This document shows positions 8,564 to 18,131 of a DNA stretch of 64,000 nucleotides, piece after piece. The notes under the pieces are model-generated. The model searched no databases. It had not been told where the DNA came from and worked only from the letters and a program-made list of their open reading frames with translations. Every line of letters begins with the position of its first letter. Positions within the stretch are counted from its first letter, which is position 1. Source of the stretch: Clostridiales bacterium (GTDB lineage: Bacteria > Bacillota > Clostridia > Christensenellales > Pumilibacteraceae); contig JAFLVD010000004.1 in NCBI GenBank assembly GCA_022508485.1, forward strand, positions 48,946 to 112,945, in the 5' to 3' direction. The translations under genes and the position numbers were made by a program.

Positions 8564-9237
8564 TCGTTCACCTCGGCAACAAGAAATCCGTCCGCCTCGC
8601 ACTCTTTCATAAACTCGTCGCTGTCAAAGTGCATTAGGCAGACCTTATCCCTTATGGGCGTGGGGAACGCGCGTTTAAGCTCGCTTATATGCGTATGAAT
8701 GGGCGAGGACGAGCAGGTTGCTTCGTGGTAAATGCGGTCTATTTTGCCGCTGTTAAGCTCGTTTACCGCGCGAGGATTTATTTTGCACGTGTCGCCGCTG
8801 TAAAAAAAGGAAAACTCGCCGTAAAAGAAAAATCCGTAGCTGAAAGGTATGTGCTTTTGAGGCACGCAGTCTATTTTATAGCCGGCAAGCTCATTGGGCA
8901 CTTGTTCTATTTCGAACGGAAAGTCGACGCCGGTAAGCTTTAACAGCTGTTTAAGCCGTGCCGCCCTCGGATAGAAGATGTGAAACTCTTTATGTAAAAA
9001 TTTTTCGTTATAGTAAATAAGCGCTTCGAGCGAGCCGATGTGGTCGCTGTGCGTGTGGGTAATAAAGACGCAGATTTTATCCGCCTTTGTCAGTACGCCA
9101 AGCTTTATAAGGCGGTTGCAAATGCTCTCGCCGCAGTCGAAAATAATGAGCGTTTCTTCCGAAAAGAAGTATGCGGCAGTGTTGTACGCGCCGTAGTGAA
9201 AGGCAGACCCGTTCCCGAGAAAAGTCAGTTCGTTCAT
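8560..9237 (-). CDS. MBL-fold (RNase Z/ElaC-like) metallo-hydrolase
   Basis: MNELTFLGNGSAFHYGAYNTAAYFF, metal motif THTHSDHIGSLEAL (HxHxDH), YSGDT, HEAT. SD ggagg before ATG 9237; the track's 9294 start is an extension. Confidence 0.87.
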   Translation of the reverse strand: MNELTFLGNGSAFHYGAYNTAAYFFSEETLIIFDCGESICNRLIKLGVLTKADKICVFITHTHSDHIGSLEALIYYNEKFLHKEFHIFYPRAARLKQLLKLTGVDFPFEIEQVPNELAGYKIDCVPQKHIPFSYGFFFYGEFSFFYSGDTCKINPRAVNELNSGKIDRIYHEATCSSSPIHTHISELKRAFPTPIRDKVCLMHFDSDEFMKECEADGFLVAEVNE

Positions 9238-9296
9238 CAGCGTTTTTCCTCCGTTGTCAGACGTCGTAATCGCGTAGTTATTTTTACGGCGCATCT

Positions 9297-9325
9297 ATTT
9301 TAGCACAGCCGCACGGAAAAATCAA
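9297..9325 (-). promoter_or_regulatory. Promoter of the MBL / TIR-NACHT / IMPase operon (TTGATT-N17-TAAAAT)
   Basis: Reverse complement: TTGATT tttccgtgcggctgtgc TAAAAT, about 60 nt upstream of ATG 9237. Confidence 0.5.
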
Positions 9326-9367
9326 GATATGGAGTGTTTTTTGTGCGCCGCTTTTTGCAAATACCTC

Positions 9368-9397
9368 TTGCAAACGCAATGCCGCTTATGCTATAAT
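9368..9397 (+). promoter_or_regulatory. Promoter for the SGNH lipoprotein pair (TTGCAA-N18-TATAAT)
   Basis: TTGCAA 9368-9373, TATAAT 9392-9397, upstream of GTG 9427. Confidence 0.5.
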
Positions 9398-9426
9398 CGT
9401 GTAAACATATTATTGCGAGGGAAATT

Positions 9427-10791
9427 GTGAAAATCAAAAAATGTTGTACGGCTGTTATTACTGCGCTTATAACGGCGACGCTGTTTTGCGCAGCCACCGT
9501 ATCGTGCGGAGAGCGCGGCGACGAAAAGAATCCGCCGCACGAAATTCCGTATAACGCGTTTTACGACGCCGATAACTGGGAAACCATGACGAATAACTCG
9601 GGCGCGTCGCTCGATACGGGCGAGAAGCCGGTGTCGCTGTACGACGGCTCTATAAGGTTTTTCCGCGCGAACCAAGCGTACGAGCTTGGCGATAAGTCTA
9701 ACGATACCGTTTCGTTTTTATTAAAAGCGACGCACGATTTTTCGATTTGGCTTAATTCAAGCTCTAAGGACAACGGCGTAAATAACAGCTACCGTCTTGT
9801 TCATGCGAATAACGAGCTTTCCCTCGTCGTTTCGGATAAGCCGAACGAGGCGGCGGTTGTTTCCTCTACATACGAGTCGGGGCAGTGGAACAGGTTCGAT
9901 ATAGATTTTATCACCGAAAACAACGTAACGCGCATTGTCGTTAACGTAAACGACGAGCCGGCGGCGCTTTCGCCGGGCAAAAACATATCCGAAGTCAAAG
10001 TGGAAAACGACATACTGTTCCATTACGCGCCCGAAAGCTTTAAAACCGGCGGCTGGTTTGCCGTCAAGGTTTGGGACGCTTGCGACTACGTTCAACTTAA
10101 GCCGGTAGAGCTTGCCGTCGAAGTAGACGTGCCTATCGTCGCGGTGATAGGCGACTCGATTACCGAAGGGTCGGGCGCAACAAACGCATATACCGACAGT
10201 TATCCGTCGCAAATGCAAAAAATGCTCGGAAAGGACTACAACGTTATCAACTTCGGAAAGAGCGGCCGCACCGCGCGCACGGACCTGCCTTCGGACGGAA
10301 GCGCCCCAGTGGGCTGGCTCGACAACTTGCAGTGGCAGGGCGTAAAGGCTATCGTGCCCGACATTGCCATAATCAACATAGGCACCAACGATTCGAAAAC
10401 GTCGCTCAATCCCAAAACAACGGCGGAAAACTTTAAGGAAGCGTACGAGCGCATTATCGACGAGGTGCTTAAAGTAAATCCCAAAACAAAAATATACCTT
10501 TGTACGTCCGCCTATGCGTATTCTTCCGCCTATGCCATAAACAACGGCAACATAGAAAGCATAATCGTTCCGGTGCAAAAGCAGGTGGCGGAAGAGCGCG
10601 GATATCCGATAATCGATATTCACGAGATAACAAAAAACAAGTCGGCGCTTTTCCCGGACGGAATTCACCCTAACTCGAAGGGGTACACCATGCTTGCCGA
10701 GGTGTTTACTAAGGTTATTAAGGACGGCGTTTCTTCGCTTACGAGCGAGTTTTTGGACGACGTCAACGCGCGCTACAACGACGAGGCGTAA
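9427..10791 (+). CDS. SGNH/GDSL hydrolase-family lipoprotein with N-terminal beta-rich domain
   Basis: Signal peptide plus lipobox-like AATVSC; VAVIGDSITEGSGATNAYTDSYP (block I), IINIGTNDSK, FPDGIHPNSKGY (block V). Confidence 0.85.
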   Translation: MKIKKCCTAVITALITATLFCAATVSCGERGDEKNPPHEIPYNAFYDADNWETMTNNSGASLDTGEKPVSLYDGSIRFFRANQAYELGDKSNDTVSFLLKATHDFSIWLNSSSKDNGVNNSYRLVHANNELSLVVSDKPNEAAVVSSTYESGQWNRFDIDFITENNVTRIVVNVNDEPAALSPGKNISEVKVENDILFHYAPESFKTGGWFAVKVWDACDYVQLKPVELAVEVDVPIVAVIGDSITEGSGATNAYTDSYPSQMQKMLGKDYNVINFGKSGRTARTDLPSDGSAPVGWLDNLQWQGVKAIVPDIAIINIGTNDSKTSLNPKTTAENFKEAYERIIDEVLKVNPKTKIYLCTSAYAYSSAYAINNGNIESIIVPVQKQVAEERGYPIIDIHEITKNKSALFPDGIHPNSKGYTMLAEVFTKVIKDGVSSLTSEFLDDVNARYNDEA

Positions 10792-10802
10792 AGGGGAATA
10801 TA

Positions 10803-11753
10803 ATGAAAAAGCTTTTGTTTGTAGCGGCGGCGGCCGCGCTTCTCGTGCCGACGGCGGCTTGCTCGCAAAAAACGGCGACTCAGTCGGGCGACGTTTCGCC
10901 TATTACGAAAGGATACTTTTCGGGACTTGCCGCCGCAAACTCGGTTACGGTTAATCTCGACGACTACGTACAAAAGAACGGAACCTCGGTTTCCTATACC
11001 GCGTCCGGCGATAACGACGAAATAGTGGGTTTGACGGTGAACGGCAGCGAGCTTACGGTTACGCTTAACGGCGGCGAGGGCGTCGCCACCGTTACGGTAA
11101 ACGTCAATTCCGACGGAAAGAAGGCTTTTACTATGTCGTTTTCGGTTTCCGTATTTAAATGCGAACGCGTCGCGTGCATAGGCGATAGTCTTACGTACGG
11201 CCACGCCTGGCATAACGAGTCTTACCCCGTGTACCTGCAAGAGCTACTGGGCGGCGGTGTCGAGGTAAAAAACTTCGGCGTTAATGGTTCCGCGGTTACT
11301 AACCGCAACGAGAGCGGTTACAAGCTTAAATACGACACGTTAAAGGAGTATTCAGACAGTATTGCGTTTAAGCCCGATATTGCGGTTATTATGCTTGGGT
11401 CTAACGACGGCTACAACTGGAATGGGGCCGAACCCACCTTCGACGCCGAATACGAAAAGCTTGTCGAGTCGTACTTTACAAACGGCGCCGATCGGGTGGT
11501 TTTGCTTACCGCGCCGCCCACGCTCGAAAACAACGCGTTTAATATTTCGGACGACGTTTTAAAAACCGAGGTGTGTCCGAGACAGCGACAGCTTTCGGAG
11601 TCGCTCGGCACTCCGCTCGTCGACCTTAGGGAAGTACTCGAAGCGCTCGACGATTTGGGGCCGCTTTACCGTCCGGGCGACGGTGTGCATTTTTCGGTAG
11701 AGGGCGCAAAAAAGGTCGCCTCTACCGTCCGCGACGCCTTAATAAAGCTGTAA
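10803..11753 (+). CDS. Second SGNH/GDSL hydrolase-family lipoprotein
   Basis: MKKLLFVAAAAALLVPTAAC lipoprotein signal; CIGDSLTYGHAWHNESYPVYLQELLG; VIMLGSNDGYNW; PGDGVHFSVEGA. Confidence 0.85.
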   Translation: MKKLLFVAAAAALLVPTAACSQKTATQSGDVSPITKGYFSGLAAANSVTVNLDDYVQKNGTSVSYTASGDNDEIVGLTVNGSELTVTLNGGEGVATVTVNVNSDGKKAFTMSFSVSVFKCERVACIGDSLTYGHAWHNESYPVYLQELLGGGVEVKNFGVNGSAVTNRNESGYKLKYDTLKEYSDSIAFKPDIAVIMLGSNDGYNWNGAEPTFDAEYEKLVESYFTNGADRVVLLTAPPTLENNAFNISDDVLKTEVCPRQRQLSESLGTPLVDLREVLEALDDLGPLYRPGDGVHFSVEGAKKVASTVRDALIKL

Positions 11754-11825
11754 CAACCTCGGTAAAGTTATATGCTTTTGGCGCAAAATAAGCGCTTTAA
11801 TTACATGTAAATAGAGAGAGAAAAT

Positions 11826-13217
11826 ATGTTACTTACAATAACCTACGAAGGAAAAAATACACAGGAACTCGGATTTTTGTTGTATAAAAATCCGAACAAG
11901 ACGCAGCAGTTTGAATTAAGCTACGGAAAAGCGTACGTTTTTTATCCGGAAGTAAGCGATACCCGTACGACCGCGGCGCTTCTTATTGATATCGACCCAA
12001 TCGACCTTGCAAGAGGTAAGCTCGGATCTTCCGTCGGCGGACTTTTCGATTACGTCAACGACAGACCGTACGCTTCGACCTCGTTTTTGAGTACCGCAAT
12101 TTCGCGCGTTTTCGGCACGGCCATGAGCGGAAAGTGCGAAGGCAGACAAGCCCTTGCCGACGCGCCGTTAAAGCTTACGGCGCGCATTTACTCGATTCGG
12201 GACGGCGGCGAGGACGACCTTGCGGCACAGCTTTTCGAACCGCTCGGATATACTGTCCGAACGGAGAGGACCGTGCTTGACGAAAGATTTCCAGAATGGG
12301 GAAGGTCGCCGTACGTTAACCTAACGGTAAGCGGCACGGTAAAGCTGTCCGTGCTGTTAAACCAGCTTTACGTGCTTATTCCCGTATTCGACAGGCAAAA
12401 GCATTACTACATGTCCGAGGACGAAATCCATAAGCTTATCGATCACGGCGAGGGCTGGCTTAGCGCCCACCCTCAAAGAGAGAAAATAGCGCACAGATAT
12501 TTTAACGCGAAAAGAAGCTATGCAAAAAAGGCGCTCGACGTTTTGCTTGCCGACGAGGCGGACGAATCGGACAAGGCGGAAGAGGAAACGGCCGAGGAAA
12601 AGGTTGTCCGTTCGCCGCTAAACGCGTTAAGAATGGAAAGCGTAAAGTCTGCCGTTCTTTTAAGCGGCGCGACAAGCGTAATAGACCTCGGGTGTGGGGA
12701 ATGTCGGCTTACGGCGCTACTTCTTAACGAGCCGCAAATAAAAAAGATTACCGCTTGCGATGTGTCGGTAAGCGTGCTCGAAAAGGGCGCGCAAAGGCTA
12801 AATATCGACCGAATGCCGAAGTACAAGCAGGATAAATTGACGCTTATGCAAGCTTCGCTTACGTATAGGGACAAAAGGTTCGAGGGCTTCGACTGCGCGT
12901 GCGTTATAGAGGTTATTGAGCACATAGAGCCCGCGCGCATACCGGCGTTCGAGCGCTCGGTGTTCGAGTTCGCCGCGCCTCGGACTGTTATTGTTACGAC
13001 GCCTAACAAGGAATATAACACGGTTTACGAGAAGATGCAAGAGGATGCCATGCGTCACGGCGACCACCGTTTCGAGTGGACGAGAGCGGAGTTTAAGAAA
13101 TGGACGGAACACGTTTGCAGTGTGTTTGGATATTCGTGCGAGATAAGCGGAATAGGCGAGAGCGACGAAAGGTACGGAACGCCTACGCAGATGGGGGTGT
13201 TTACAAAAAATGGATAA
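11826..13217 (+). CDS. hen1: 3'-terminal RNA ribose 2'-O-methyltransferase Hen1
   Basis: Hen1-like N-terminal domain (MLLTITYEGKNTQELGFLLYKNP...) plus SAM motif VIDLGCGECRLTALLL and catalytic EVIEHIEPAR...RHGDHRFEW. Confidence 0.93.
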   Translation: MLLTITYEGKNTQELGFLLYKNPNKTQQFELSYGKAYVFYPEVSDTRTTAALLIDIDPIDLARGKLGSSVGGLFDYVNDRPYASTSFLSTAISRVFGTAMSGKCEGRQALADAPLKLTARIYSIRDGGEDDLAAQLFEPLGYTVRTERTVLDERFPEWGRSPYVNLTVSGTVKLSVLLNQLYVLIPVFDRQKHYYMSEDEIHKLIDHGEGWLSAHPQREKIAHRYFNAKRSYAKKALDVLLADEADESDKAEEETAEEKVVRSPLNALRMESVKSAVLLSGATSVIDLGCGECRLTALLLNEPQIKKITACDVSVSVLEKGAQRLNIDRMPKYKQDKLTLMQASLTYRDKRFEGFDCACVIEVIEHIEPARIPAFERSVFEFAAPRTVIVTTPNKEYNTVYEKMQEDAMRHGDHRFEWTRAEFKKWTEHVCSVFGYSCEISGIGESDERYGTPTQMGVFTKNG

Positions 13218-15786
13218 AGATAAATATATATTAGAGCTTCCCGAGTTTTGCCTTGTTGCTTTGGTCGGTTCCACGTCCTCGGGCAAAAGCAGCTTTGCGA
13301 AAAAGCATTTTAAGCCGACGGAGATACTGTCGTCAGACTTTTTCAGAGGAATGGTGTGCGATGACGAAAACGACCAGAGCATTTCCGCCGACGCTTTTTC
13401 GTTGCTTCATTTTGCGGCGGAAAAGCGGCTTAAAAACATGAAGCTTACCGTAATAGACGCTACAAACATTCAGCAAAACGCAAGAAAACAAATAATCGAC
13501 CTTGCAAAAGAACAAAACGTTCACGCGGCGGCGATAGTTTTAAACCTTCCCGAAGCGATTATGCAAGAGCGGAACAAAGCCCGTCCCGACAGGAATTTTC
13601 CCGAACGAGTTATTAAACAGCACTGCCGCGAGGTAAAGCAGAGCATAAAATCTCTTAAAAAAGAAGGGTTTCGTTTCGTATACGTAATCAATTCGCTCGA
13701 GCAGCTTGAGTCCGTAGAGATTGTCCGCACCAAGCTTTGGAATGATAAGCGCGACGAACACGGGCCTTTTGATGTGATAGGCGATATTCACGGCTGCTAC
13801 GACGAGCTTGAACTTTTACTCGGTAAGCTCGGTTACGAAAAGAAAGACGGCGTGTATTCTCATTCGCAAGGCAGAAAAGTCGCCTTTCTCGGCGATTTTT
13901 GCGACAGAGGACCGAGAAACGCCGACGTGCTTCGTCTCGTAATGGACATGGTAAAATCGGGTAATGCCATAGCCGTGCCCGGAAACCACGACGTCAAGCT
14001 ACTGAAATATCTTAAAGGCAAAGATATCGCATTGACTCACGGCATAGATCTTACCATTGCCGAGCTTAACGAAAAAGGGGAAGAGTTTAAAAACGAGGTC
14101 GCTTTATTTATCGACGGGCTCATCAGTCATTACGTTCTGGACGGCGGTAAGCTTGTTATCGCTCACGCCGGACTCAAACAGGAATACATAGGTCGCGGAT
14201 CCGCAAAGGTCAGAGAGTTCTGTCTTTACGGCGAGACGACGGGCGAGCTCGATACCTACGGCCTTCCGTGCAGGCTCGATTGGGCGGCGGACTACCGCGG
14301 CCACGCTACGGTGGTGTACGGGCACATAGCGTCGAGAGAGGTGCGAGCGCAAAACGGAACGTACTGCATAGACACGGGCTGTGTTTTCGGCGGAAAGCTG
14401 ACGGCATACCGCTATCCCGAAAGGACGATCGAAAGCGTTAATGCGCTTAAAGTGTACTGCGAGCCGACTAAGCCGCTCGACGAACAAATTGACGAGAGCA
14501 TGGGCGATATGCTTACCGTTGGTGATTTTAACCGTAAAATGCATATTGCCACCGAGCTGATGCCGTCCATAGACGTTCACGAAAACAACGCCGCGGCGGC
14601 TTTGGAAATAATGTCGCGCTATGCCGCCGATCCGCATTGGCTTATTTACCTTCCGCCTACAATGTCGCCGTGCGAAACGAGTAACCTCGACGAGTATCTC
14701 GAACACCCCGTTCAGGCGTTCGACTACTATGCCAAAAGCGGCATAACGCAGGTGGTCTGCGAAAAGAAACACATGGGCTCGCGCGCCGTGATTGTGCTGT
14801 GCAAAAACGGCGGAGTTGCCAAAAACCGTTTCGGCGTTTCGGACGGAACGACGGGTATAGTTTACACACGAACGGGCAGGCGGTTTTTCGACGACTCGGC
14901 AACCGAACAAGCGGTGCTCGAAAGGCTTAACCGCGTCCTCGACTCGACCGGGTTTTGGACTGATTTCGATACGGATTGGGTTTGCCTGGATACAGAGCTT
15001 ATGCCCTGGTCGGAAAAGGCGATTGCGCTTATCCGCAGTCAGTACGCGCCTACTGGAAACGCGGCAACGGGAAGCATTTCCGTCGCGGTCGAGCTTCTCG
15101 AAAAAACGTGCGGAAGCGGAAAGTCCGTCCCTAATGCAACTGACGGATCTGACAGAAGCGTCGACCCGAGCGATATTTTAAAGCGCTACACCGGCAAGCT
15201 TTCCGACATTGAAAAATACGTTAAGGCATACCGCGAGTATTGCTGGACAGTTAACGGCATAGACGATTACCGCATTGCGCCGTTCCATATTCTTGCGACA
15301 GAGGGTAAGGTTTTCACGTCCGAAAAGCACGTTTGGCACATGGAAACAATAAAAAGGTACATGACCGGCGTCGACCCTATTTTTATGGAAACGCCGTATA
15401 TCTGCGTAAATACGGAGGACGAGGAAAGCGTTAAGGCCGGCGTTGACTGGTGGCTTAACCTAACCGCAAGCGGCGGCGAGGGAATGGTCGTTAAACCCGA
15501 AACGTACACCGCAAAGCAGGGCGCAAAGCTTTTGCAGCCTGCTGTAAAGTGTAGAGGCAGGGAATATCTCAGGATTATTTACGGCGCGGAGTATCTCGAA
15601 AAGCAGCATTTGGACAGGCTGAAGGTGCGCTCGCTTAACCGTAAACGCGCGCTCGCTTTACGGGAATTTTCGCTCGGTGTGGAAGCGCTATGTCGGTTTG
15701 TGAAGGGCGAGCCGCTTTACAGAGTTCACGAATGCGTATTCGGGGTGCTCGCTTTCGAGAGCGAGCCGGTGGACCCGAGACTTTAA
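13210..15786 (+). CDS. pnkp: Polynucleotide kinase-phosphatase (kinase, Pnkp phosphatase, ligase/adenylyltransferase domains)
   Basis: P-loop VGSTSSGKSSFAKKHF; DVIGDIHGCYDELELLLGKLGY, GDFCDRGPRNADVLRLVMDMV, VPGNHD; EKKHMGSRA (KxxGSR). 8-nt overlap with hen1. Confidence 0.94.
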   Translation: MDKDKYILELPEFCLVALVGSTSSGKSSFAKKHFKPTEILSSDFFRGMVCDDENDQSISADAFSLLHFAAEKRLKNMKLTVIDATNIQQNARKQIIDLAKEQNVHAAAIVLNLPEAIMQERNKARPDRNFPERVIKQHCREVKQSIKSLKKEGFRFVYVINSLEQLESVEIVRTKLWNDKRDEHGPFDVIGDIHGCYDELELLLGKLGYEKKDGVYSHSQGRKVAFLGDFCDRGPRNADVLRLVMDMVKSGNAIAVPGNHDVKLLKYLKGKDIALTHGIDLTIAELNEKGEEFKNEVALFIDGLISHYVLDGGKLVIAHAGLKQEYIGRGSAKVREFCLYGETTGELDTYGLPCRLDWAADYRGHATVVYGHIASREVRAQNGTYCIDTGCVFGGKLTAYRYPERTIESVNALKVYCEPTKPLDEQIDESMGDMLTVGDFNRKMHIATELMPSIDVHENNAAAALEIMSRYAADPHWLIYLPPTMSPCETSNLDEYLEHPVQAFDYYAKSGITQVVCEKKHMGSRAVIVLCKNGGVAKNRFGVSDGTTGIVYTRTGRRFFDDSATEQAVLERLNRVLDSTGFWTDFDTDWVCLDTELMPWSEKAIALIRSQYAPTGNAATGSISVAVELLEKTCGSGKSVPNATDGSDRSVDPSDILKRYTGKLSDIEKYVKAYREYCWTVNGIDDYRIAPFHILATEGKVFTSEKHVWHMETIKRYMTGVDPIFMETPYICVNTEDEESVKAGVDWWLNLTASGGEGMVVKPETYTAKQGAKLLQPAVKCRGREYLRIIYGAEYLEKQHLDRLKVRSLNRKRALALREFSLGVEALCRFVKGEPLYRVHECVFGVLAFESEPVDPRL

Positions 15787-15804
15787 TCGGAAAGAGGTGG
15801 TGTT

Positions 15805-18033
15805 ATGAAGTTTACATTGCGTGGGGATACGGCGGTTTTCGGCGCCGGAAAGAATATGCGCGGCGTTCAGACGGACGGAAAAATCGTTCGGGTTTTCGAC
15901 TGCGCGGTTGAACTCGATCCGCTCGTAAAGCTCGATTTTAACCCCGTTCCGCCCGATATAGAGGGTGATAAGCTTGTTATCGGCGGTTATACTCTATGCG
16001 CCGACGAAAAAAAGCGGCTAACCGTACGAAACGGCGACGGCGCTGTCGTTTACAGCGATTACGCCGGCGATTCCGTGGTTAACGCCGATGACGGCGACAA
16101 TTCGATAGCCGAGCTCGAAGGGCATAAGGTCGAAAAGAAAATCGCCGAATTTTCAGCCAAAATCGATATACGCCTCGACGACGGCGCCGCCGTTTACGGC
16201 CTCGGCGATAAGGCGGCGGCGGTCGATAGGCGCGGGTACGAGTACGTTCAGTGGAACACGGACGACCCATCTCAACACAACGAAAACTACAAAAGCCTTT
16301 ATAAGTCGATTAACTTTGTCGTCGTTTCGGGAAAGAACGGCATGTTCGGGCTGTTCTGTCCATGCACGTACAGAACGGTGTTCAATATCGGTAAATACAA
16401 GCCCGACCTATTGTATATCGCGCAAGAGGGCGGAAAGCTCGATTATTACATTATCCTCGGCGACACTCCCAAAGAGATAGTAAGCGCGTACACCGCGCTC
16501 GTCGGAAGGCCCCTTCTTCCGCGGCTTAAAATGCTCGGGTTTCAGCAGTCGCGCTGGAGTTACGGATCGCAGGCGGAAGTGGAAGAGGTTGCGGAAAAGT
16601 TCGTTTCAAACGATCTTCCGCTCGACTATATTCATATCGATATTGACTACATGGACGGGTACAGAGTGTACACCGTCGACAAAAACAGGTTCCCCGACAT
16701 AAAGGGTTTAACCGAAAAGCTCGGGGGCATGGGCATAGAGCTTGTTTCCATTCTCGACCCCGGCGTTAAGTACGATACCGAGTACTTCGTGTATAAGCGT
16801 CTGGAACAAGAGGGCGGACTGGCGACGTATAACGGCGAGATTTACCATAACGAGGTGTGGCCGGGCGATTCCGTTTATCCCGATTATTTCGATATGGGCG
16901 TTTCCGAAGTGGTAGCCGAGTTTACCTCCGCCTTTATGGACGAGACGGGCGTTACCGGCATTTGGTGCGACATGAACGAACCGGCGTCGTTTAAAGGTCC
17001 GCTTCGGGACGACGTCATGTTCGGCGAATATCCGCACCGAAGAGTGCATAACCTTTACGGCGATTACATGGTTCGCGCCGTTTTCCGCGCGTTTGAGCAA
17101 AAGAATATCAGACCGTATATAATAACGCGCGCGTGCTTTGCTACTACGGCACGCTACACCACCGTGTGGAATGGCGACAATCAGTCGCTGTGGGCGCACC
17201 TTCGTTCGTCGCTGCCGCAGATAGCTACCATGAACCTATGCGGCTTTCCGCTCGACGGGGTGGATATAGGCGGTTTCGGCGGCGACTGCACCAAAGAGCT
17301 TGCCGTGCGCTGGATAGAGGCGAATATCTTTTCGCCGCTAATCAGAAACCATTCCGCGATAGGGTCAAGACGGCAAGAGCCTTACGCGTTCGACGGCGAG
17401 ACTCTTAACATATACAAAAAATTCCTGCGCCTTCGCTACGATTTGATTCCGTACCTTTACGACCTCGCTTACCGTGCGCACTTGTTCGGCGAGCCGATTG
17501 TAAGACCCATGTTTTACTCGTACCCCGACGATAAAAACTGCGCGAGGATAAGCGACGAGGTAATGATAGGCGACAGTCTTCTTTTGGCGCCCATACTCGA
17601 TTGCGGTGCGGAGGCTCGCGCCGTCTATTTCCCGGAAGGCAGGTGGAAGGGCTTTCCGGGCGTAAACGCGGATACGGAAAAGTATAAGCGCGGTTATGCG
17701 GCGATTAAAATTCCGCTCGATTCCACGGGACTTTTCTATAACCGTCATTGCATTATCCCCATGTACTCGGGACTTAATAATTTGAGCAAAAAGCCAAACG
17801 AGCTGATTGTTTTCCTCGGCGGCAAGAGCGCCGAATATATCAACTACGAGGACGATGGGAAGTCGGTCGGAGGCATGCACAACGAATATAAGATGACATT
17901 CGACGGAAAGATATTCACTCTTTCCGCGCTTATCCGCGAGTACGACACCGATTATAAAAAATTAACCGTCGTGCTTGACGGCAAGAAAACTACGGTCGAC
18001 TTCGATTACAAAATCGAATTAAAGATAAAATAA
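15805..18033 (+). CDS. Glycoside hydrolase family 31 (alpha-glucosidase-like)
   Basis: VYGLGDKAAAVDRRG, FGLFCPC, GIWCDMNEPASF (WxDMNEP nucleophile), MNLCGFPLDGVDIGGFGG. Confidence 0.92.
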   Translation: MKFTLRGDTAVFGAGKNMRGVQTDGKIVRVFDCAVELDPLVKLDFNPVPPDIEGDKLVIGGYTLCADEKKRLTVRNGDGAVVYSDYAGDSVVNADDGDNSIAELEGHKVEKKIAEFSAKIDIRLDDGAAVYGLGDKAAAVDRRGYEYVQWNTDDPSQHNENYKSLYKSINFVVVSGKNGMFGLFCPCTYRTVFNIGKYKPDLLYIAQEGGKLDYYIILGDTPKEIVSAYTALVGRPLLPRLKMLGFQQSRWSYGSQAEVEEVAEKFVSNDLPLDYIHIDIDYMDGYRVYTVDKNRFPDIKGLTEKLGGMGIELVSILDPGVKYDTEYFVYKRLEQEGGLATYNGEIYHNEVWPGDSVYPDYFDMGVSEVVAEFTSAFMDETGVTGIWCDMNEPASFKGPLRDDVMFGEYPHRRVHNLYGDYMVRAVFRAFEQKNIRPYIITRACFATTARYTTVWNGDNQSLWAHLRSSLPQIATMNLCGFPLDGVDIGGFGGDCTKELAVRWIEANIFSPLIRNHSAIGSRRQEPYAFDGETLNIYKKFLRLRYDLIPYLYDLAYRAHLFGEPIVRPMFYSYPDDKNCARISDEVMIGDSLLLAPILDCGAEARAVYFPEGRWKGFPGVNADTEKYKRGYAAIKIPLDSTGLFYNRHCIIPMYSGLNNLSKKPNELIVFLGGKSAEYINYEDDGKSVGGMHNEYKMTFDGKIFTLSALIREYDTDYKKLTVVLDGKKTTVDFDYKIELKIK

Positions 18034-18059
18034 AAGATAATAGAATAGCGGTTAGGCGC

Positions 18060-18131
18060 AAAAAAAACCGCCCGGTGAGGACGGTCGAAGCAAGCACAAA
18101 GAGGAAACTTCCGCTCTTCCTCCCCACGCTT
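18060..18131 (-). ncRNA. Candidate orphan small RNA of about 72 nt with its own promoter and terminator
   Basis: Reverse strand: TTGACA(18167-18162)-N18-TATATT(18143-18138), then about 70 nt with a GAGGAA...TTCCTC stem, ending in ACCGTCC-tcacc-GGGCGGT plus T8 (18085-18060). Confidence 0.5.

Noticed and set aside
18060-18131. Considered SRP (4.5S-like) RNA or an RNase P fragment
   Set aside because: Lacks the conserved SRP tetraloop/asymmetric-loop sequence and the RNase P core motifs; kept only as an unknown sRNA candidate.
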